A stretch of 64,000 nt of DNA from Nitrincola tibetensis (GCF_003284585.1 NZ_QKRX01000003.1:126540-190539), one strand, 5' to 3'; shown: positions 36,479 through 46,492, numbered from the stretch's first letter. The notes: generated by a model from the sequence alone, not told the origin. Numbers and translations: made by a program.

Positions 36479-37246
36479 TTTTTCTTTCTTGGCGATGTAA
36501 AGTTGAACCTGAGCTTTGTCCATAAGGTTTTGGACTTTCTCTGGCGGCTTTTGATCTGTAAATAAAGCCGTGCATTGGGTGAGATTGCCTAAACGAACCA
36601 TCGCATTTCGTCCAAACTTTGAGTGGTCAGCAGCGAGATAAACAAAACGAGAGTTATCAATGATCGCTTGTGCTATGCGCACCTCCTGATAATCAAAGTC
36701 GAGTAAGCTGCCTTCATCGTCGATACCACTGATACCAATAATACCGTAGTCCAATTTAAACTGATGAATAAAGTCGCGAGTGGCTTCTCCAACAATGCCG
36801 CCATCACGACTGCGGACTTCACCCCCAGTTATGATCACCGTGAAGTCAGGTTTAACGCTGAGAATAGACGCAACATTGAGATTGTTGGTGACGACTTTTA
36901 ACCCTGTCTTGCTCAATAAGGCTTGGGCGATGGCCTCGTTGGTGGTACCAATGTTGATAAACAATGACGCATGGTCGGGGATATGATCGGCGAGAAGCTG
37001 CGAAATTCTTTGCTTCTCTTCAGAGAGTTGTGATTTGCGCGTATGGTATTCTGTATTTTCTGTACTCGAAATAGGCCCCGCTCCGCCATGATGACGCTCA
37101 ATATCGCCACGCTTGGCCATCTGATTCAAATCACGTCGGATGGTTTGAGGGGTGACGTCTAATGCAGCAACGAGTTCATCAATGGTTTGATAGCCTTTTT
37201 GTTTGATGCGTTCAAGAATGCTCGCTTGTCGTAAGGTTTGGTTCAT
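36476..37246 (-). CDS. glpR: DeoR-family repressor of glycerol genes
   Basis: About 256 residues: an N-terminal DeoR HTH (QTIDELVAALDVTPQTIRRDL) and a sugar-phosphate-sensing domain of the isomerase fold (about 75-230; GTTNEAIAQALL, LAADHSKFGR). The ATG at 37246 is chosen over the upstream TTG at 37264. In the family the repressor releases DNA on binding glycerol 3-phosphate. It lies between glpD (downstream, same strand) and divergent glpK, so it probably controls both. Confidence 0.92.
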   Translation of the reverse strand: MNQTLRQASILERIKQKGYQTIDELVAALDVTPQTIRRDLNQMAKRGDIERHHGGAGPISSTENTEYHTRKSQLSEEKQRISQLLADHIPDHASLFINIGTTNEAIAQALLSKTGLKVVTNNLNVASILSVKPDFTVIITGGEVRSRDGGIVGEATRDFIHQFKLDYGIIGISGIDDEGSLLDFDYQEVRIAQAIIDNSRFVYLAADHSKFGRNAMVRLGNLTQCTALFTDQKPPEKVQNLMDKAQVQLYIAKKEK

Positions 37247-37281
37247 AACATCATCACAGGTCAATTAGGCGATTAAATATC

Positions 37282-37299
37282 CGAATAATACCATATTCG
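37282..37299. promoter_or_regulatory. palindrome upstream of glpR (possible operator)
   Basis: CGAATA (37282-37287) and TATTCG (37294-37299) are perfect 6-bp arms around a 6-base spacer, 36 bp upstream of the glpR start in the glpR-glpK intergenic region. The TTCG core is shared with the sites near glpD and glpK. Autoregulation is a possibility. Confidence 0.35.
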
Positions 37300-37372
37300 T
37301 CTTAAAAGGATGAGGCTGGATGCGGTGTTGCTAGGGGGCGTATCCGACGTGTTTTTGATTAAATCTGTTCAC

Positions 37373-37436
37373 TTGAAAAAAGTAATTAAACAGGCTATAA
37401 GTTCAAATTAGATTAAAATTCTCATATTCGAACAAT
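37373..37436 (+). promoter_or_regulatory. glpK promoter with an adjacent GlpR-like site
   Basis: TTGAAA (37373-37378), a 17-bp spacer and TATAAG (37396-37401) form a good sigma-70 promoter. ATTCGAACAAT (37426-37436) lies just after the predicted start site and resembles half of the GlpR consensus, well placed to block transcription. The glpK ATG is at 37460. Confidence 0.6.
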
Positions 37437-37459
37437 CAAGAAAAAATAAGAAAATAAAT

Positions 37460-38953
37460 ATGACTGATTACATCCTCGCCATCGATCAAGGTACGACGTC
37501 TAGCCGTGCAATCCTCTACACAAAAGCCATGGAGGTTGTCGCGACGGCGCAAGAAGAGTTTCAGCAACATTTTCCACGCAATGGCTGGGTCGAGCACGAT
37601 CCTGAAGATTTATGGCAAACGGTGTTAAGTACCTGCCGTGCCGTTTTGGCAAAATCCAACGTGCCTGCGAGCGCTATTTTGACCATTGGGATTACCAATC
37701 AACGTGAAACCAGTGTGATTTGGGATAAAAAGACCGGAGAGCCTGTATATAACGCGATTGTTTGGCAAGATCGTCGCTCCTCCCAACTCTGTCAAACCTT
37801 AAAAGCAGAAGGTTTAGAGCCAAGATTTCAAGCGAAAACGGGGCTGTTGCTCGATCCTTACTTCTCCGGCACCAAAATAAATTGGGTGCTCAATAATGTC
37901 AAAAATGCCAGAAAGCGGGCTGAAGCGGGTGACTTGTGTTTTGGTACGGTCGACAGCTTTTTACTCTGGCGTTTCTCCAAAGGGCGCACGCATGCCACCG
38001 ATGCAACCAATGCATCGCGCACCTTAGTGTTCAATATCCATACGCAAACTTGGGATAAAGAACTTCTCGACCTGCTTCAAATCCCCGTTGCCATGATGCC
38101 GCGCGTCCTCAACAGCGCCGACAACTTTGGTGTAGCCGATGCACAATGGTTAGGTGCCGAGATTCCAATCTCCAGCATGATTGGCGATCAGCAAAGTGCC
38201 TTGGTAGGGCAGGCGTGTTTGGAACCCGGTATGTTGAAAAGCACCTATGGCACAGGATGCTTTGCGATTGTGAATACGGGCAATAAGGCCATTACCAGTC
38301 AGCACCGTTTATTGACCACGGTAGCCTATCGTGTTGAGAACCAAACAACCTACGCGATTGAAGGCAGTATTTTTATGGCGGGAGCCATTATTCAGTGGTT
38401 ACGGGATGGCGTGGGCATTCTCAAGTCATCCGCTGACTCTGAGGTGATGTCACGCAGTATTCGTCACGACCAATCTGAAATTATGGTGCCTGCATTTACG
38501 GGCCTAGGCGCGCCCTACTGGGATCCCGATGCCCGAGCCGCGATTTTTGGCATGACACGGGATACAGGCGCGGCGCAATTGGTGGCCGCCGCAATTCGCA
38601 GTGTGGCGTTCCAAACAGAAGATCTGCTTCAGGCAATGGTGCAGGATGGAATTAGTATTACGTCACTGCGCGTGGACGGTGGCATGGTCGAGAATCGCTG
38701 GTTCTTGCAGGTGCTGGCCGATCTAACGGGGATTCCTGTGGTCAAAAGTCATACCGCGGAGACAACTGCAAAAGGTGCGGCGTTACTGGCCGCTTATCAA
38801 ATGGGGTTGTTTAGCAGCCTTGAAGAAATGTCGCAGACTTGGCAGGTGGCTGAAAACTATCAACCTTCACTCGTTGAAGATGTTCGTGCTGGCTACTATG
38901 ATCGTTGGTTAGATGCGGTCTCTAGGGTTAAGGCAACGCCAGAGGTTTTATAG
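37460..38953 (+). CDS. glpK: glycerol kinase
   Basis: A 497-residue FGGY-family kinase; the start reads YILAIDQGTTSSRAILYT, the phosphate-1 loop of glycerol kinases. It phosphorylates glycerol brought in by the GlpSTPQV importer to glycerol 3-phosphate, the substrate of GlpD and inducer of GlpR. Further family marks are IVWQDRR and the C-terminal LRVDGGMVENRWFLQ block. It is divergent from glpR-glpD. A dehydrogenase gene follows 26 bp downstream and may be co-transcribed. Confidence 0.96.
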   Translation: MTDYILAIDQGTTSSRAILYTKAMEVVATAQEEFQQHFPRNGWVEHDPEDLWQTVLSTCRAVLAKSNVPASAILTIGITNQRETSVIWDKKTGEPVYNAIVWQDRRSSQLCQTLKAEGLEPRFQAKTGLLLDPYFSGTKINWVLNNVKNARKRAEAGDLCFGTVDSFLLWRFSKGRTHATDATNASRTLVFNIHTQTWDKELLDLLQIPVAMMPRVLNSADNFGVADAQWLGAEIPISSMIGDQQSALVGQACLEPGMLKSTYGTGCFAIVNTGNKAITSQHRLLTTVAYRVENQTTYAIEGSIFMAGAIIQWLRDGVGILKSSADSEVMSRSIRHDQSEIMVPAFTGLGAPYWDPDARAAIFGMTRDTGAAQLVAAAIRSVAFQTEDLLQAMVQDGISITSLRVDGGMVENRWFLQVLADLTGIPVVKSHTAETTAKGAALLAAYQMGLFSSLEEMSQTWQVAENYQPSLVEDVRAGYYDRWLDAVSRVKATPEVL

Positions 38954-38979
38954 TTAAGGTTCGAGCAAACAGGTGTGAT

Positions 38980-39951
38980 ATGAAGATAGCCGTGCTGGAT
39001 GATTACCAAAATGTTGTGAAATCATTGGACTGTTTTAAATTGCTTGAAGGGCATGAGGTGCAGGTCTTCAATGAGACCTATACCAATGTCGATACCTTGG
39101 CTGAACAGCTAATGGATTTCGAAGCCTTGGTGTTGATTAGAGAGCGAACAGTCATTCGCCGAGAATTGCTGGCGAAGCTGCCCAATTTAAAGCTGATCAG
39201 CCAGACAGGGAAGGTCAGTAATCACTTAGATCCCAAGCTCTGCCATGAGTATGGCGTATCGGTTGCAGAGGGAGTCGGTTCGCCCATCGCTCCGGCTGAA
39301 TTGACCTGGGCGCTGATGATGGCTGCTTCTCGGCATTTGCCTGCCTATGCTTCAAACCTTTCTCAGGGTTTTTGGCAACAGTCAGGCTCTCTGGGGCTGG
39401 GGCGTGTGTTGCATGGCCTAACTCTCGGGATTTGGGGATATGGGAAAATTGGCCAGCGCATTGCGAGGTATGCTGAAGCGTTTGGCATGCGCGTATTGGT
39501 CTGGGGACGTGAGCCATCGCTAAAGTTGGCACAAGAACAGGGTTTCGAGGCGGCTGCATCTAAAGATGATTTCTTTAAAACCGCCGATATTGTAAGCCTG
39601 CATTTACGTTTGAATCCGGCGACAACGGCTTGCGTGACAGAGCAGGATTTAGCACTGATGAAAGCCGATTCGTTATTGGTGAATACCAGCCGTGCCGAAT
39701 TGATCGAAGACGGTGCGCTTTATCGTCAGCTTAAAGCTCATCCAACAAAGCGTGCCGCGGTGGATGTGTTCAGTCATGAACCTGCCACTCTGGATAATGA
39801 ACCTTTATTGGCGTTACCCAATGCTCTTTGCTCACCCCATTTGGGCTACGTTGAGCACAATAGCTACGAACTTTACTTTCGCATTGCATTTGAGAATGTT
39901 CTGGCGTTTGCGCAAGGGCAACCGCAGAATTTGGTGCATGTGGATTCATAA
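38980..39951 (+). CDS. D-2-hydroxyacid dehydrogenase family protein
   Basis: A 323-residue NAD(P)-dependent dehydrogenase of the D-isomer-specific family (phosphoglycerate dehydrogenase/glyoxylate reductase group). The nucleotide fold GYGKIG lies near residue 153; the catalytic Arg (NTSRAEL), Glu (SHEPATLDNEPL) and His (SPHLGYV) are all present. It starts 26 bp after glpK with AGGTG before the ATG, suggesting a glycerol-linked operon, although the substrate (glycerate, hydroxypyruvate, glyoxylate or another 2-hydroxyacid) cannot be decided from sequence. Confidence 0.88.
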   Translation: MKIAVLDDYQNVVKSLDCFKLLEGHEVQVFNETYTNVDTLAEQLMDFEALVLIRERTVIRRELLAKLPNLKLISQTGKVSNHLDPKLCHEYGVSVAEGVGSPIAPAELTWALMMAASRHLPAYASNLSQGFWQQSGSLGLGRVLHGLTLGIWGYGKIGQRIARYAEAFGMRVLVWGREPSLKLAQEQGFEAAASKDDFFKTADIVSLHLRLNPATTACVTEQDLALMKADSLLVNTSRAELIEDGALYRQLKAHPTKRAAVDVFSHEPATLDNEPLLALPNALCSPHLGYVEHNSYELYFRIAFENVLAFAQGQPQNLVHVDS

Positions 39952-39962
39952 GATCTGAACTT

Positions 39963-39992
39963 ATACGCTCTTAACCCATACGCTCTGAACCC
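39963..39992. repeat. tandem 15-bp direct repeat
   Basis: ATACGCTCTTAACCC (39963-39977) is followed directly by ATACGCTCTGAACCC (39978-39992), 14 of 15 bases identical. It lies between the dehydrogenase stop and a hairpin. Probably a small slippage duplication. Confidence 0.7.
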
Positions 39993-40027
39993 TGCCCAGT
40001 GAGTGCCTTTAATTCACTCACAGGGCA
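39993..40027. terminator. hairpin between the convergent dehydrogenase and DgcA-like genes
   Basis: TGCCC-A-GTGAGTG (39993-40005) pairs with CACTCAC-A-GGGCA (40015-40027), 12 paired bases with one A.A mismatch and a 9-base loop. No clear T-run; the site between converging genes suggests a bidirectional terminator. It ends 9 bp before the stop of the gene at 40036. Confidence 0.6.
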
Positions 40028-40035
40028 TGTCTAGC

Positions 40036-42072
40036 TCAAATATCCTTCACTAAACGCAACGCATCGTAAATCGCGGCATGGGTGTTGCGTGTCGCGACGG
40101 CATCACCAATTCTAAAGAGTTGAAATTGTCCCTCAGAATTGCGCACCACGGCTTGAGGCTGTCCGGCCAACAGCTGCTCATGAGCGGTTTCTCCATGATT
40201 GGAAGACAAGGGTTTTAACTCAAAATACAGCTCATCCAACGGAATAATGCCATGATTGATCACCACTTGATCGAACTCACGGATTTGCTCGACGCCACCA
40301 TAGTCACTGCCGATGTAGGCTTTTAAGCCCGATGATATTTTCTCAAGTGCCTGTAAACGGAACGTCACCGTAAAGCGTGTGTTTAAGGCTTGTAAGCTGC
40401 GCATATAGGGAACGAGGTTCATGGCCATGACTTCAGGCGCAAAGGCGCGATCGGGCGTCATGATTTCCACGGCAGCACCACTTTTGGCCAAAATCTCAGC
40501 GGCTTGGAGGCCTGCGTGATCGCCTGCATCATCAAATACCAACACATTTTTACCAGGCTTAACGTCGCCCGAAATAATGTCCCAAGACGAGACAACCCAC
40601 TCGTTGCCCTTCGCTAACACATCGGTATGCGGTAAGCCCCCTGTGGCAATAATGACCACGTCTGGGTGTTCAGCTTGCACCTGTTCAGACTCGGCCCAGG
40701 TGTTGAACTCAAAACGCACTCCTAAGCGCTCACATTGGGCCATCCGCCAATCGATGATTGAAATCATTTCTTTTCGGCGCTCGCTTTGTGCCGTTAGGCG
40801 AATTTGCCCACCCGGTTGGCTGGCCGCTTCAAATACAACCACTTCATGCCCGCGCTCACCCGCTACCCGAGCCGCCTCTAAACCGCCGGGTCCCGCGCCG
40901 ACGATCACCACTTTTTTACGAGTGGTGGCTTTCTCAATTTCGTGGGGCATGCTTTCTTCACGGCCTGTGGCTGCGTTGTGAATGCAATAGGCTGATCCGC
41001 CTTGGTAAATCCGGTCTAAACAATAGTTTGCGCCGACACATGGACGAATTTCATCCTCACGTTTTTCGATGATTTTTTTGATGATGTGTGGGTCGGTCAT
41101 GTGGGCTCGGGTCATGCCGATTAAGTCAACTTTTCCTGAGGCGATGGCGTGGCGAGCGGTAGCAACGTCAGGAATTTTGGCTGCATGGAAAACAGGAAAA
41201 TTCGTTGCTGCACGTATGTCACCGGCAAAATCCAAGTGTGGATTGTTAGTCATGCCTTGTATCGGAATCACATCGGTTAGCCCAGCATCCGTGTCGATAT
41301 GCCCTCTCACCACATTTAAAAAATCAACCATACCGCTGTCTTTAAGACGATGAGAGATGGCCATGCCATCGGCTGCGTTCAAGCCATGATCGAGCATTTC
41401 ATCCCCGGTGTAGCGAACACCAACGATAAACTCAGTCCCGACGCGTTTACGGATTTCGGTTAAGACATCAAACGTAAACTTCAATCGATTATCTAACGAG
41501 CCGCCGTAAGGACCTTCAAGCTCATTGGTTAAGGGCGACCAAAACTGATCCATCAAGTGACCATAGGCTTGTAACTCAATTCCATCCATTCCACCGGCTT
41601 TCATACGCTCGGCAGCATCGGCGTAATCTCTAATGATGCGCTCAATGTCCCAGTCTTCCATTTTTTTCGGAAACGCTCTATGCGCGGCTTCGCGATGGTG
41701 AGAGGGGGAAACAACCGGAAGCCAATGGCCTTTATCCCAGCGCGTGCGACGTCCTAAATGGGTGAGCTGAATCATAATGGCCGCGCCTTGCTCGTGTACG
41801 GCATCAGTCAGATCCCTCATCCAAGGCACCACTTCATCCTTATACACCAGCAGGTTATTAAAAACAGGTGGGCTGTCTTTCGACACCGCCGCCGACCCTG
41901 CAGTCATGGTCATCGCCACGCCGCCTTTGGCTCGCTCAACGTGGTAGGCACGATAGCGTCCTTTGGGCATGCCGTCTTCAGGATAGGCGGGTTCGTGGGA
42001 GGTCATGATAATGCGGTTGCGTAAAGTGAGGTGTTTTAGTTGATACGGCTGTAATAAAGGATCATTTGACAT
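40036..42072 (-). CDS. DgcA/N-methylproline demethylase-like flavin oxidoreductase
   Basis: A 678-residue multi-domain enzyme of the trimethylamine dehydrogenase/2,4-dienoyl-CoA reductase group: an N-terminal FMN TIM barrel (about 1-350), an iron-sulfur loop and C-terminal FAD/NAD-binding folds (GAGPGGLEAARVAGERG near 393-409). The cluster loop reads CVGANYC with a further Cys 12 residues later, so one Cys of the usual CxxCxxC is Ala. This and the end NTHAAIYDALRLVKD match what I recall of dimethylglycine demethylase DgcA and N-methylproline demethylases. It should demethylate a methylated amine or betaine derivative. No other betaine genes are adjacent, so the substrate is open. Confidence 0.82.
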   Translation of the reverse strand: MSNDPLLQPYQLKHLTLRNRIIMTSHEPAYPEDGMPKGRYRAYHVERAKGGVAMTMTAGSAAVSKDSPPVFNNLLVYKDEVVPWMRDLTDAVHEQGAAIMIQLTHLGRRTRWDKGHWLPVVSPSHHREAAHRAFPKKMEDWDIERIIRDYADAAERMKAGGMDGIELQAYGHLMDQFWSPLTNELEGPYGGSLDNRLKFTFDVLTEIRKRVGTEFIVGVRYTGDEMLDHGLNAADGMAISHRLKDSGMVDFLNVVRGHIDTDAGLTDVIPIQGMTNNPHLDFAGDIRAATNFPVFHAAKIPDVATARHAIASGKVDLIGMTRAHMTDPHIIKKIIEKREDEIRPCVGANYCLDRIYQGGSAYCIHNAATGREESMPHEIEKATTRKKVVIVGAGPGGLEAARVAGERGHEVVVFEAASQPGGQIRLTAQSERRKEMISIIDWRMAQCERLGVRFEFNTWAESEQVQAEHPDVVIIATGGLPHTDVLAKGNEWVVSSWDIISGDVKPGKNVLVFDDAGDHAGLQAAEILAKSGAAVEIMTPDRAFAPEVMAMNLVPYMRSLQALNTRFTVTFRLQALEKISSGLKAYIGSDYGGVEQIREFDQVVINHGIIPLDELYFELKPLSSNHGETAHEQLLAGQPQAVVRNSEGQFQLFRIGDAVATRNTHAAIYDALRLVKDI

Positions 42073-42402
42073 GGTTGTGCTCCCGCATTGTGTGTTTGGG
42101 TGGCGTCTTTTTGATCAAATTTAGGTTTTATGTACATATGTGTCAATTATAAGTTCATGTGCGTATTACCGATACGTCGTTTTTGAAATTGTGCGTCGTT
42201 ATTCTGTACGTGGTTGTTTAAAAAATTTGGTTAGCCCAAAAGATCCGGCTTCGGAGGGATGGATTTAATCAATTGTTATACGGTGAAGAAGCCTTTGGAT
42301 CAGATGAGGTAGGTGGGTGAGTCTTAACCTTGAGATTGGTGCTCGAAAACTATGAGATTTCCCTCAACAGAATGCATGGCAACCCCCCGTTTTGCTGTAT
42401 AC

Positions 42403-42429
42403 TTGACAAATAATGGCTCTAAGTAGAAT
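42403..42429 (+). promoter_or_regulatory. possible distal fusA promoter
   Basis: A perfect -35 TTGACA (42403-42408) is followed after 15 bp by TAGAAT (42424-42429). The -35 is ideal but the spacer is short, so this would be a weak or regulated promoter. Confidence 0.4.
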
Positions 42430-42477
42430 GAGTTCTTTGAACAAAGCGTTCAAGGATGTGGTCGTAAGTCTTAAATT

Positions 42478-42505
42478 TTGATTTACGGCCAGTTGAATAT
42501 ATAAT
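42478..42505 (+). promoter_or_regulatory. probable proximal fusA promoter
   Basis: TTGATT (42478-42483), 16-bp spacer, TATAAT (42500-42505): a perfect -10 with a fair -35, about 80 bp upstream of the fusA ATG. Confidence 0.55.
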
Positions 42506-42583
42506 ACAGGCCTTTTATTTCTTCTGGTGCGTTATGTATTTGAATAATTCTGTCGCACTACATTAAAACCCTAGCTTATTGAG

Positions 42584-44689
42584 ATGACTATGTCAGCAGA
42601 TTTATCCTTATACAGAAACATTGGTATCTTCGCCCACGTTGATGCTGGCAAGACTACGACGACTGAACGTATCCTAAAACTGACCGGTAAAATTCATAAG
42701 TTAGGTGAAGTTCACGAAGGTGAATCGACTACCGACTTTATGGAACAGGAAGCCGAGCGCGGAATTACTATCCAGTCAGCAGCCGTAAGCTGTTTCTGGA
42801 AAGGCCATCGTTTCAACGTAATCGATACCCCGGGGCACGTTGACTTCACCGTAGAAGTGTACCGTTCATTGAAAGTATTGGATGGTGGTATTGGTGTATT
42901 CTGTGGCTCAGGTGGTGTTGAGCCTCAGTCAGAAACCAACTGGCGTTATGCGAACGACGCGGGTGTATCACGTCTGATCTTCGTAAACAAACTTGACCGT
43001 ATCGGTGCTGATTTCATCCGCGTAACCGAGCAGGTGAAGAAAGTTCTGGGTGCAAACCCACTTATCATGGTGTTGCCAATCGGCCGTGAAGATACTTTCT
43101 CAGGCGTGGTAGATCTGTTAACTCAGAAAGCTTATGTTTGGGATAACACAGGTATACCAGAGAACTTCACTGTTACTGACGTACCAGCGGATATGCTGGA
43201 TGATGTCGAGATGTACCGTACACAGTTGATCGAAACCGCTCTAGAGCAAGATGACGATCTGTTAATGGCCTACATGGAAGGTGAAGAGCCTTCTATTGAA
43301 GACCTGAAGCGCTGTATTCGTAAGGGTTGCCGTGATTTGGCATTCTTCCCAACCTTCTGTGGTTCTGCATTCAAGAACAAAGGTATGCAGTTGGTATTAG
43401 ATGGTGTTGTTGAGTACTTGCCATCACCAACAGAAGTTAATCCACAGCCATTGACGGACGAAGAAGGTAACGAAACAGGCGAGTTCGCTATCGTTTCGGC
43501 TGATGAGCCTTTCCGTGCGTTAGCTTTCAAAATCATGGATGACCGTTTTGGTGCTCTGACGTTTATCCGTATTTACTCAGGCGTATTGAACAAGGGTGAC
43601 ACCATCCTTAACTCTTACACGGGTAAATCTGAACGTATCGGCCGTATGGTTGAGATGTATGCAAATGACCGTATCGATCTGACCTCAGCACAAGCGGGCG
43701 ATATCATCGCTCTAGTCGGGTTGAAGAACAATACTCAAACAGGCCACACTTTGTGTGATCCTAAGAAGCCATGCACACTTGAGCCAATGGTGTTCCCAGA
43801 GCCTGTAATCTCTATCTCTGTTGCACCTAAAGATAAAGGTTCTATGGAGAAGATGGGCGTTGCGATCGGTAAAATGGTTGCAGAAGATCCAACCTTCCGT
43901 GTTGAGACTGATCCAGATTCTGGTGAAACCATTCTGAAAGGTATGGGTGAGTTGCACTTAGATATCAAAGTTGACATCCTGAAGCGTACTTACGGTGTAG
44001 AACTAGTTGTTGGTCAACCACAGGTTGCCTACCGTGAAACCATTACTCGTGCGGTTGAAGACAGCTACACCCACAAGAAGCAATCAGGTGGTTCTGGTCA
44101 GTACGGTAAAATTGATTACCGCATTCGCCCGGGCGAGCAAAACTCTGGCTTCAAGTTCTCATCAACCGTTGTTGGCGGTAACGTACCTAAAGAATACATC
44201 CCAGCCCTTGAAAAGAGTTTCGCTGGTATGATGTCTACAGGTCCTTTGGCAGGCTTCCCTGTATTGGACGTTGAGATTGAAGTATTCGACGGTGCGTACC
44301 ACGCAGTTGACTCCTCTGCGATTGCGTTTGAGATTGCAGCGAAAGGTGCTTTCCGTCAGACCATGCCAAAAGCTGGTCCACAGCTTCTTGAGCCAATCAT
44401 GAAAGTTGACGTGTTCACTCCTGAAGACCACGTGGGTGATGTTATCGGCGACTTAAACCGTCGTCGTGGCATGATCCAGGGTCAGGAAGCCGGTGTGACA
44501 GGTGTTCGTATTAAAGCGGACGTACCTCTTTCTGAAATGTTTGGTTACATCAGTACTTTGCGTACAATGACGTCAGGTCGTGGTCAGTTCTCTATGGAGT
44601 TCGCACACTACGCGCCTTGTCCAGCTAACGTTGCTGAGGCGGTTGTTGCGAAAGAGAAAGAAAAGAAAGCCGCTGCTGCTAAAAACTAA
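42584..44689 (+). CDS. fusA: elongation factor G (stand-alone, FusA2-like)
   Basis: A 701-residue translational GTPase with all five EF-G domains. G1 AHVDAGKT (about 17-24), G3 DTPGHVDF, G4 NKLD and the domain IV loop region are present. It would drive ribosomal translocation or ribosome recycling. It is not in a str operon (no rpsL, rpsG or tuf nearby), and its N-terminal [20 protein letters not shown] block resembles the second EF-G of Pseudomonas. Codons are strongly biased to CGT, GGT and other preferred forms, unlike its neighbours, implying high expression. An alternative start is the ATG at 42590. A strong terminator follows. Confidence 0.93.
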   Translation: MTMSADLSLYRNIGIFAHVDAGKTTTTERILKLTGKIHKLGEVHEGESTTDFMEQEAERGITIQSAAVSCFWKGHRFNVIDTPGHVDFTVEVYRSLKVLDGGIGVFCGSGGVEPQSETNWRYANDAGVSRLIFVNKLDRIGADFIRVTEQVKKVLGANPLIMVLPIGREDTFSGVVDLLTQKAYVWDNTGIPENFTVTDVPADMLDDVEMYRTQLIETALEQDDDLLMAYMEGEEPSIEDLKRCIRKGCRDLAFFPTFCGSAFKNKGMQLVLDGVVEYLPSPTEVNPQPLTDEEGNETGEFAIVSADEPFRALAFKIMDDRFGALTFIRIYSGVLNKGDTILNSYTGKSERIGRMVEMYANDRIDLTSAQAGDIIALVGLKNNTQTGHTLCDPKKPCTLEPMVFPEPVISISVAPKDKGSMEKMGVAIGKMVAEDPTFRVETDPDSGETILKGMGELHLDIKVDILKRTYGVELVVGQPQVAYRETITRAVEDSYTHKKQSGGSGQYGKIDYRIRPGEQNSGFKFSSTVVGGNVPKEYIPALEKSFAGMMSTGPLAGFPVLDVEIEVFDGAYHAVDSSAIAFEIAAKGAFRQTMPKAGPQLLEPIMKVDVFTPEDHVGDVIGDLNRRRGMIQGQEAGVTGVRIKADVPLSEMFGYISTLRTMTSGRGQFSMEFAHYAPCPANVAEAVVAKEKEKKAAAAKN

Positions 44690-44710
44690 GTAGTTAACGC
44701 GCTTTAAAAA

Positions 44711-44744
44711 AGCCCCGTCAGTTTGCTCTGGCGGGGCTTTTTTG
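44711..44744 (+). terminator. Rho-independent terminator after fusA
   Basis: AGCCCCGTCA (44711-44720) pairs with TGGCGGGGCT (44729-44738), ten bp with one G.U, followed by a run of Ts. It begins 22 bp after the fusA stop. Confidence 0.92.
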
Positions 44745-44854
44745 TTTGAATTTTTTATTAAGTCGTCCATTCAAAACTCAACCATTTTCTCGCTGAAACA
44801 ATTCTGTCATATCACTTGAGTATAAAGAGGCCTGTTCATTAAGAGAGATTGAGT

Positions 44855-46492
44855 ATGTTGTCCAGCCTCAGTATAGCTAAAAAACTATCCATCCTAGTTG
44901 TCTTCCCCATCATGATTCTGTTGGGTGTTTTGAGTATTAACTATTGGGTGTCCGTCCAAAAAGATCAATTATTTCATCGACTTTACAACGATCACTTAGC
45001 CGTATTATCCGATGTGCTTCGAGTGCAAAGTATTTTAATGAATGAAGGGTTGAGTCATTTAAATCAGTATCGAACAGGATGGATGGGAGCTGAACAGGCG
45101 AAAACGACAGTGACTGAGTTAATGGAAAATGCGCAGTCGCATTGGAGTCGATTCCAGCAGATTCGACCTGGTGAGGGTGATAGCGAACCCGATTCGCTGG
45201 TCGCTGAATTGGATTATTTGTTTGAAAAATCCGTTCGTCAGTATCAAGAGTGGATTGAATACGCAGGCACTGATGCACTGACGATACGAATTCTGAATGA
45301 ATCGACCGTCAATGCTGAAAAAGCGCGCAATATAGGGTTGTTTAACGAACGCATTGATCTATATGTTCAAGAGCAAATACAAGCGGCTGGCGATGTTCGA
45401 GTTCAAGCCGAAACGCTAACAGACCAATTGGTGTGGGGATATCTTTTAGGGGCTCTTTTGGTCAGTTTGATCTTGGGTGGAATTGGAGTGATGATCCAGC
45501 ACTCGATTGCAGCCCCAATTCGACGGTTACGAGATGTGTTGGTCAATGTCGAAACACAGTCGGATTTGTCTTTACAAGCGGATGAAAAGGGTCGGGATGA
45601 GGTCGCTGCGGCGGCGAGTGCCTTGAATAAGATGCTCAGACATTTTCGTGAACTGATACAAGAAATTGTTCAGGATACGCAGGCCCTAGAAAAACAAGCC
45701 AATGCGGCTCAGCAGGTGAGCAATCAAGTGGCAGAGGGGGTTGACAGTCAAAGTCAGCAAGCCAGTGCCTTAGCATCGGCCATTGAACAAATGGCCAGTG
45801 CGATAGAACAGGTGAATACCAATACCCGTCGTGCAGTGGATGTAGCCGTCAATGCGCAAGAGATCAGCGGACAAGGCAATCGTATTTCTAAGTCCAGCAT
45901 GAGTAAAGTGATTGAGTTAGAACAACATCTACAACAGACACAATTGGTCATCAAACTGCTTAATGAAGGTTCCAAAGAAATCGCAGACGTTTTGACGGTT
46001 ATAAAGAACATTTCGGAGCAAACCAACTTATTGGCGTTAAATGCTGCAATAGAAGCCGCCCGTGCGGGTGAAGCTGGAAGAGGGTTTTCGGTCGTTGCCG
46101 ATGAGGTACGAACCCTATCATTAAACACGCAGCGAGCGACGGAGTCGATCAATCAAATCATTGAAAAGTTACAAACGCAGTCACTAAAAGCGACCGAAGT
46201 CATGAATATCGCTTGCCAGCAAGCCATTCACAGTGTGGATGACGCTCGCAAAGCGGATGAGTTGTTTAGTGATATCAGTTCAGCGGTGACAGAAATTGTC
46301 TCTTTAAACCACAATATTGCACTGGCCACACAAGAGCAAACCGGCGTCACGGATCACTTAGGTCAGTCCATGCATTTACTCAATCAGGATATTGAGCAAA
46401 TTAGTCGCACCGCGAATCTTTCGGAAAGCGCCAGTGAAAGCTTGAACCGTCTAGCGGCAAAGTTATCCCAAGGCTGTGCAAGGTTTCAGTAG
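44855..46492 (+). CDS. methyl-accepting chemotaxis protein
   Basis: A receptor of about 545 residues. TM1 (about 8-30), a roughly 160-residue periplasmic helical sensor of the four-helix-bundle kind, TM2 (about 195-215), a HAMP domain (about 216-270) and a cytoplasmic signalling coiled coil. The hairpin tip that binds CheA/CheW is intact ([20 protein letters not shown], then [12 protein letters not shown]). The ATG at 44855 has AGAGAG upstream; a TTG at 44849 is also in frame. It stands alone and the ligand is unknown. Confidence 0.92.
   Translation: MLSSLSIAKKLSILVVFPIMILLGVLSINYWVSVQKDQLFHRLYNDHLAVLSDVLRVQSILMNEGLSHLNQYRTGWMGAEQAKTTVTELMENAQSHWSRFQQIRPGEGDSEPDSLVAELDYLFEKSVRQYQEWIEYAGTDALTIRILNESTVNAEKARNIGLFNERIDLYVQEQIQAAGDVRVQAETLTDQLVWGYLLGALLVSLILGGIGVMIQHSIAAPIRRLRDVLVNVETQSDLSLQADEKGRDEVAAAASALNKMLRHFRELIQEIVQDTQALEKQANAAQQVSNQVAEGVDSQSQQASALASAIEQMASAIEQVNTNTRRAVDVAVNAQEISGQGNRISKSSMSKVIELEQHLQQTQLVIKLLNEGSKEIADVLTVIKNISEQTNLLALNAAIEAARAGEAGRGFSVVADEVRTLSLNTQRATESINQIIEKLQTQSLKATEVMNIACQQAIHSVDDARKADELFSDISSAVTEIVSLNHNIALATQEQTGVTDHLGQSMHLLNQDIEQISRTANLSESASESLNRLAAKLSQGCARFQ

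Larger units (their letters stand above)
42073..42583. other. 511-bp divergent intergenic region upstream of the DgcA-like gene and fusA
   Basis: This long AT-rich region holds two predicted fusA promoters (listed separately) and two small inverted repeats in the expected leader: CTTTGAAC/GTTCAAGG (42435-42442 with 42448-42455) and CGTAAGTC/GATTTACG (near 42464-42486, one G.U). The left part must carry the promoter of the DgcA-like gene, but I see no convincing motif there. No open reading frame of interest. Confidence 0.5.
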
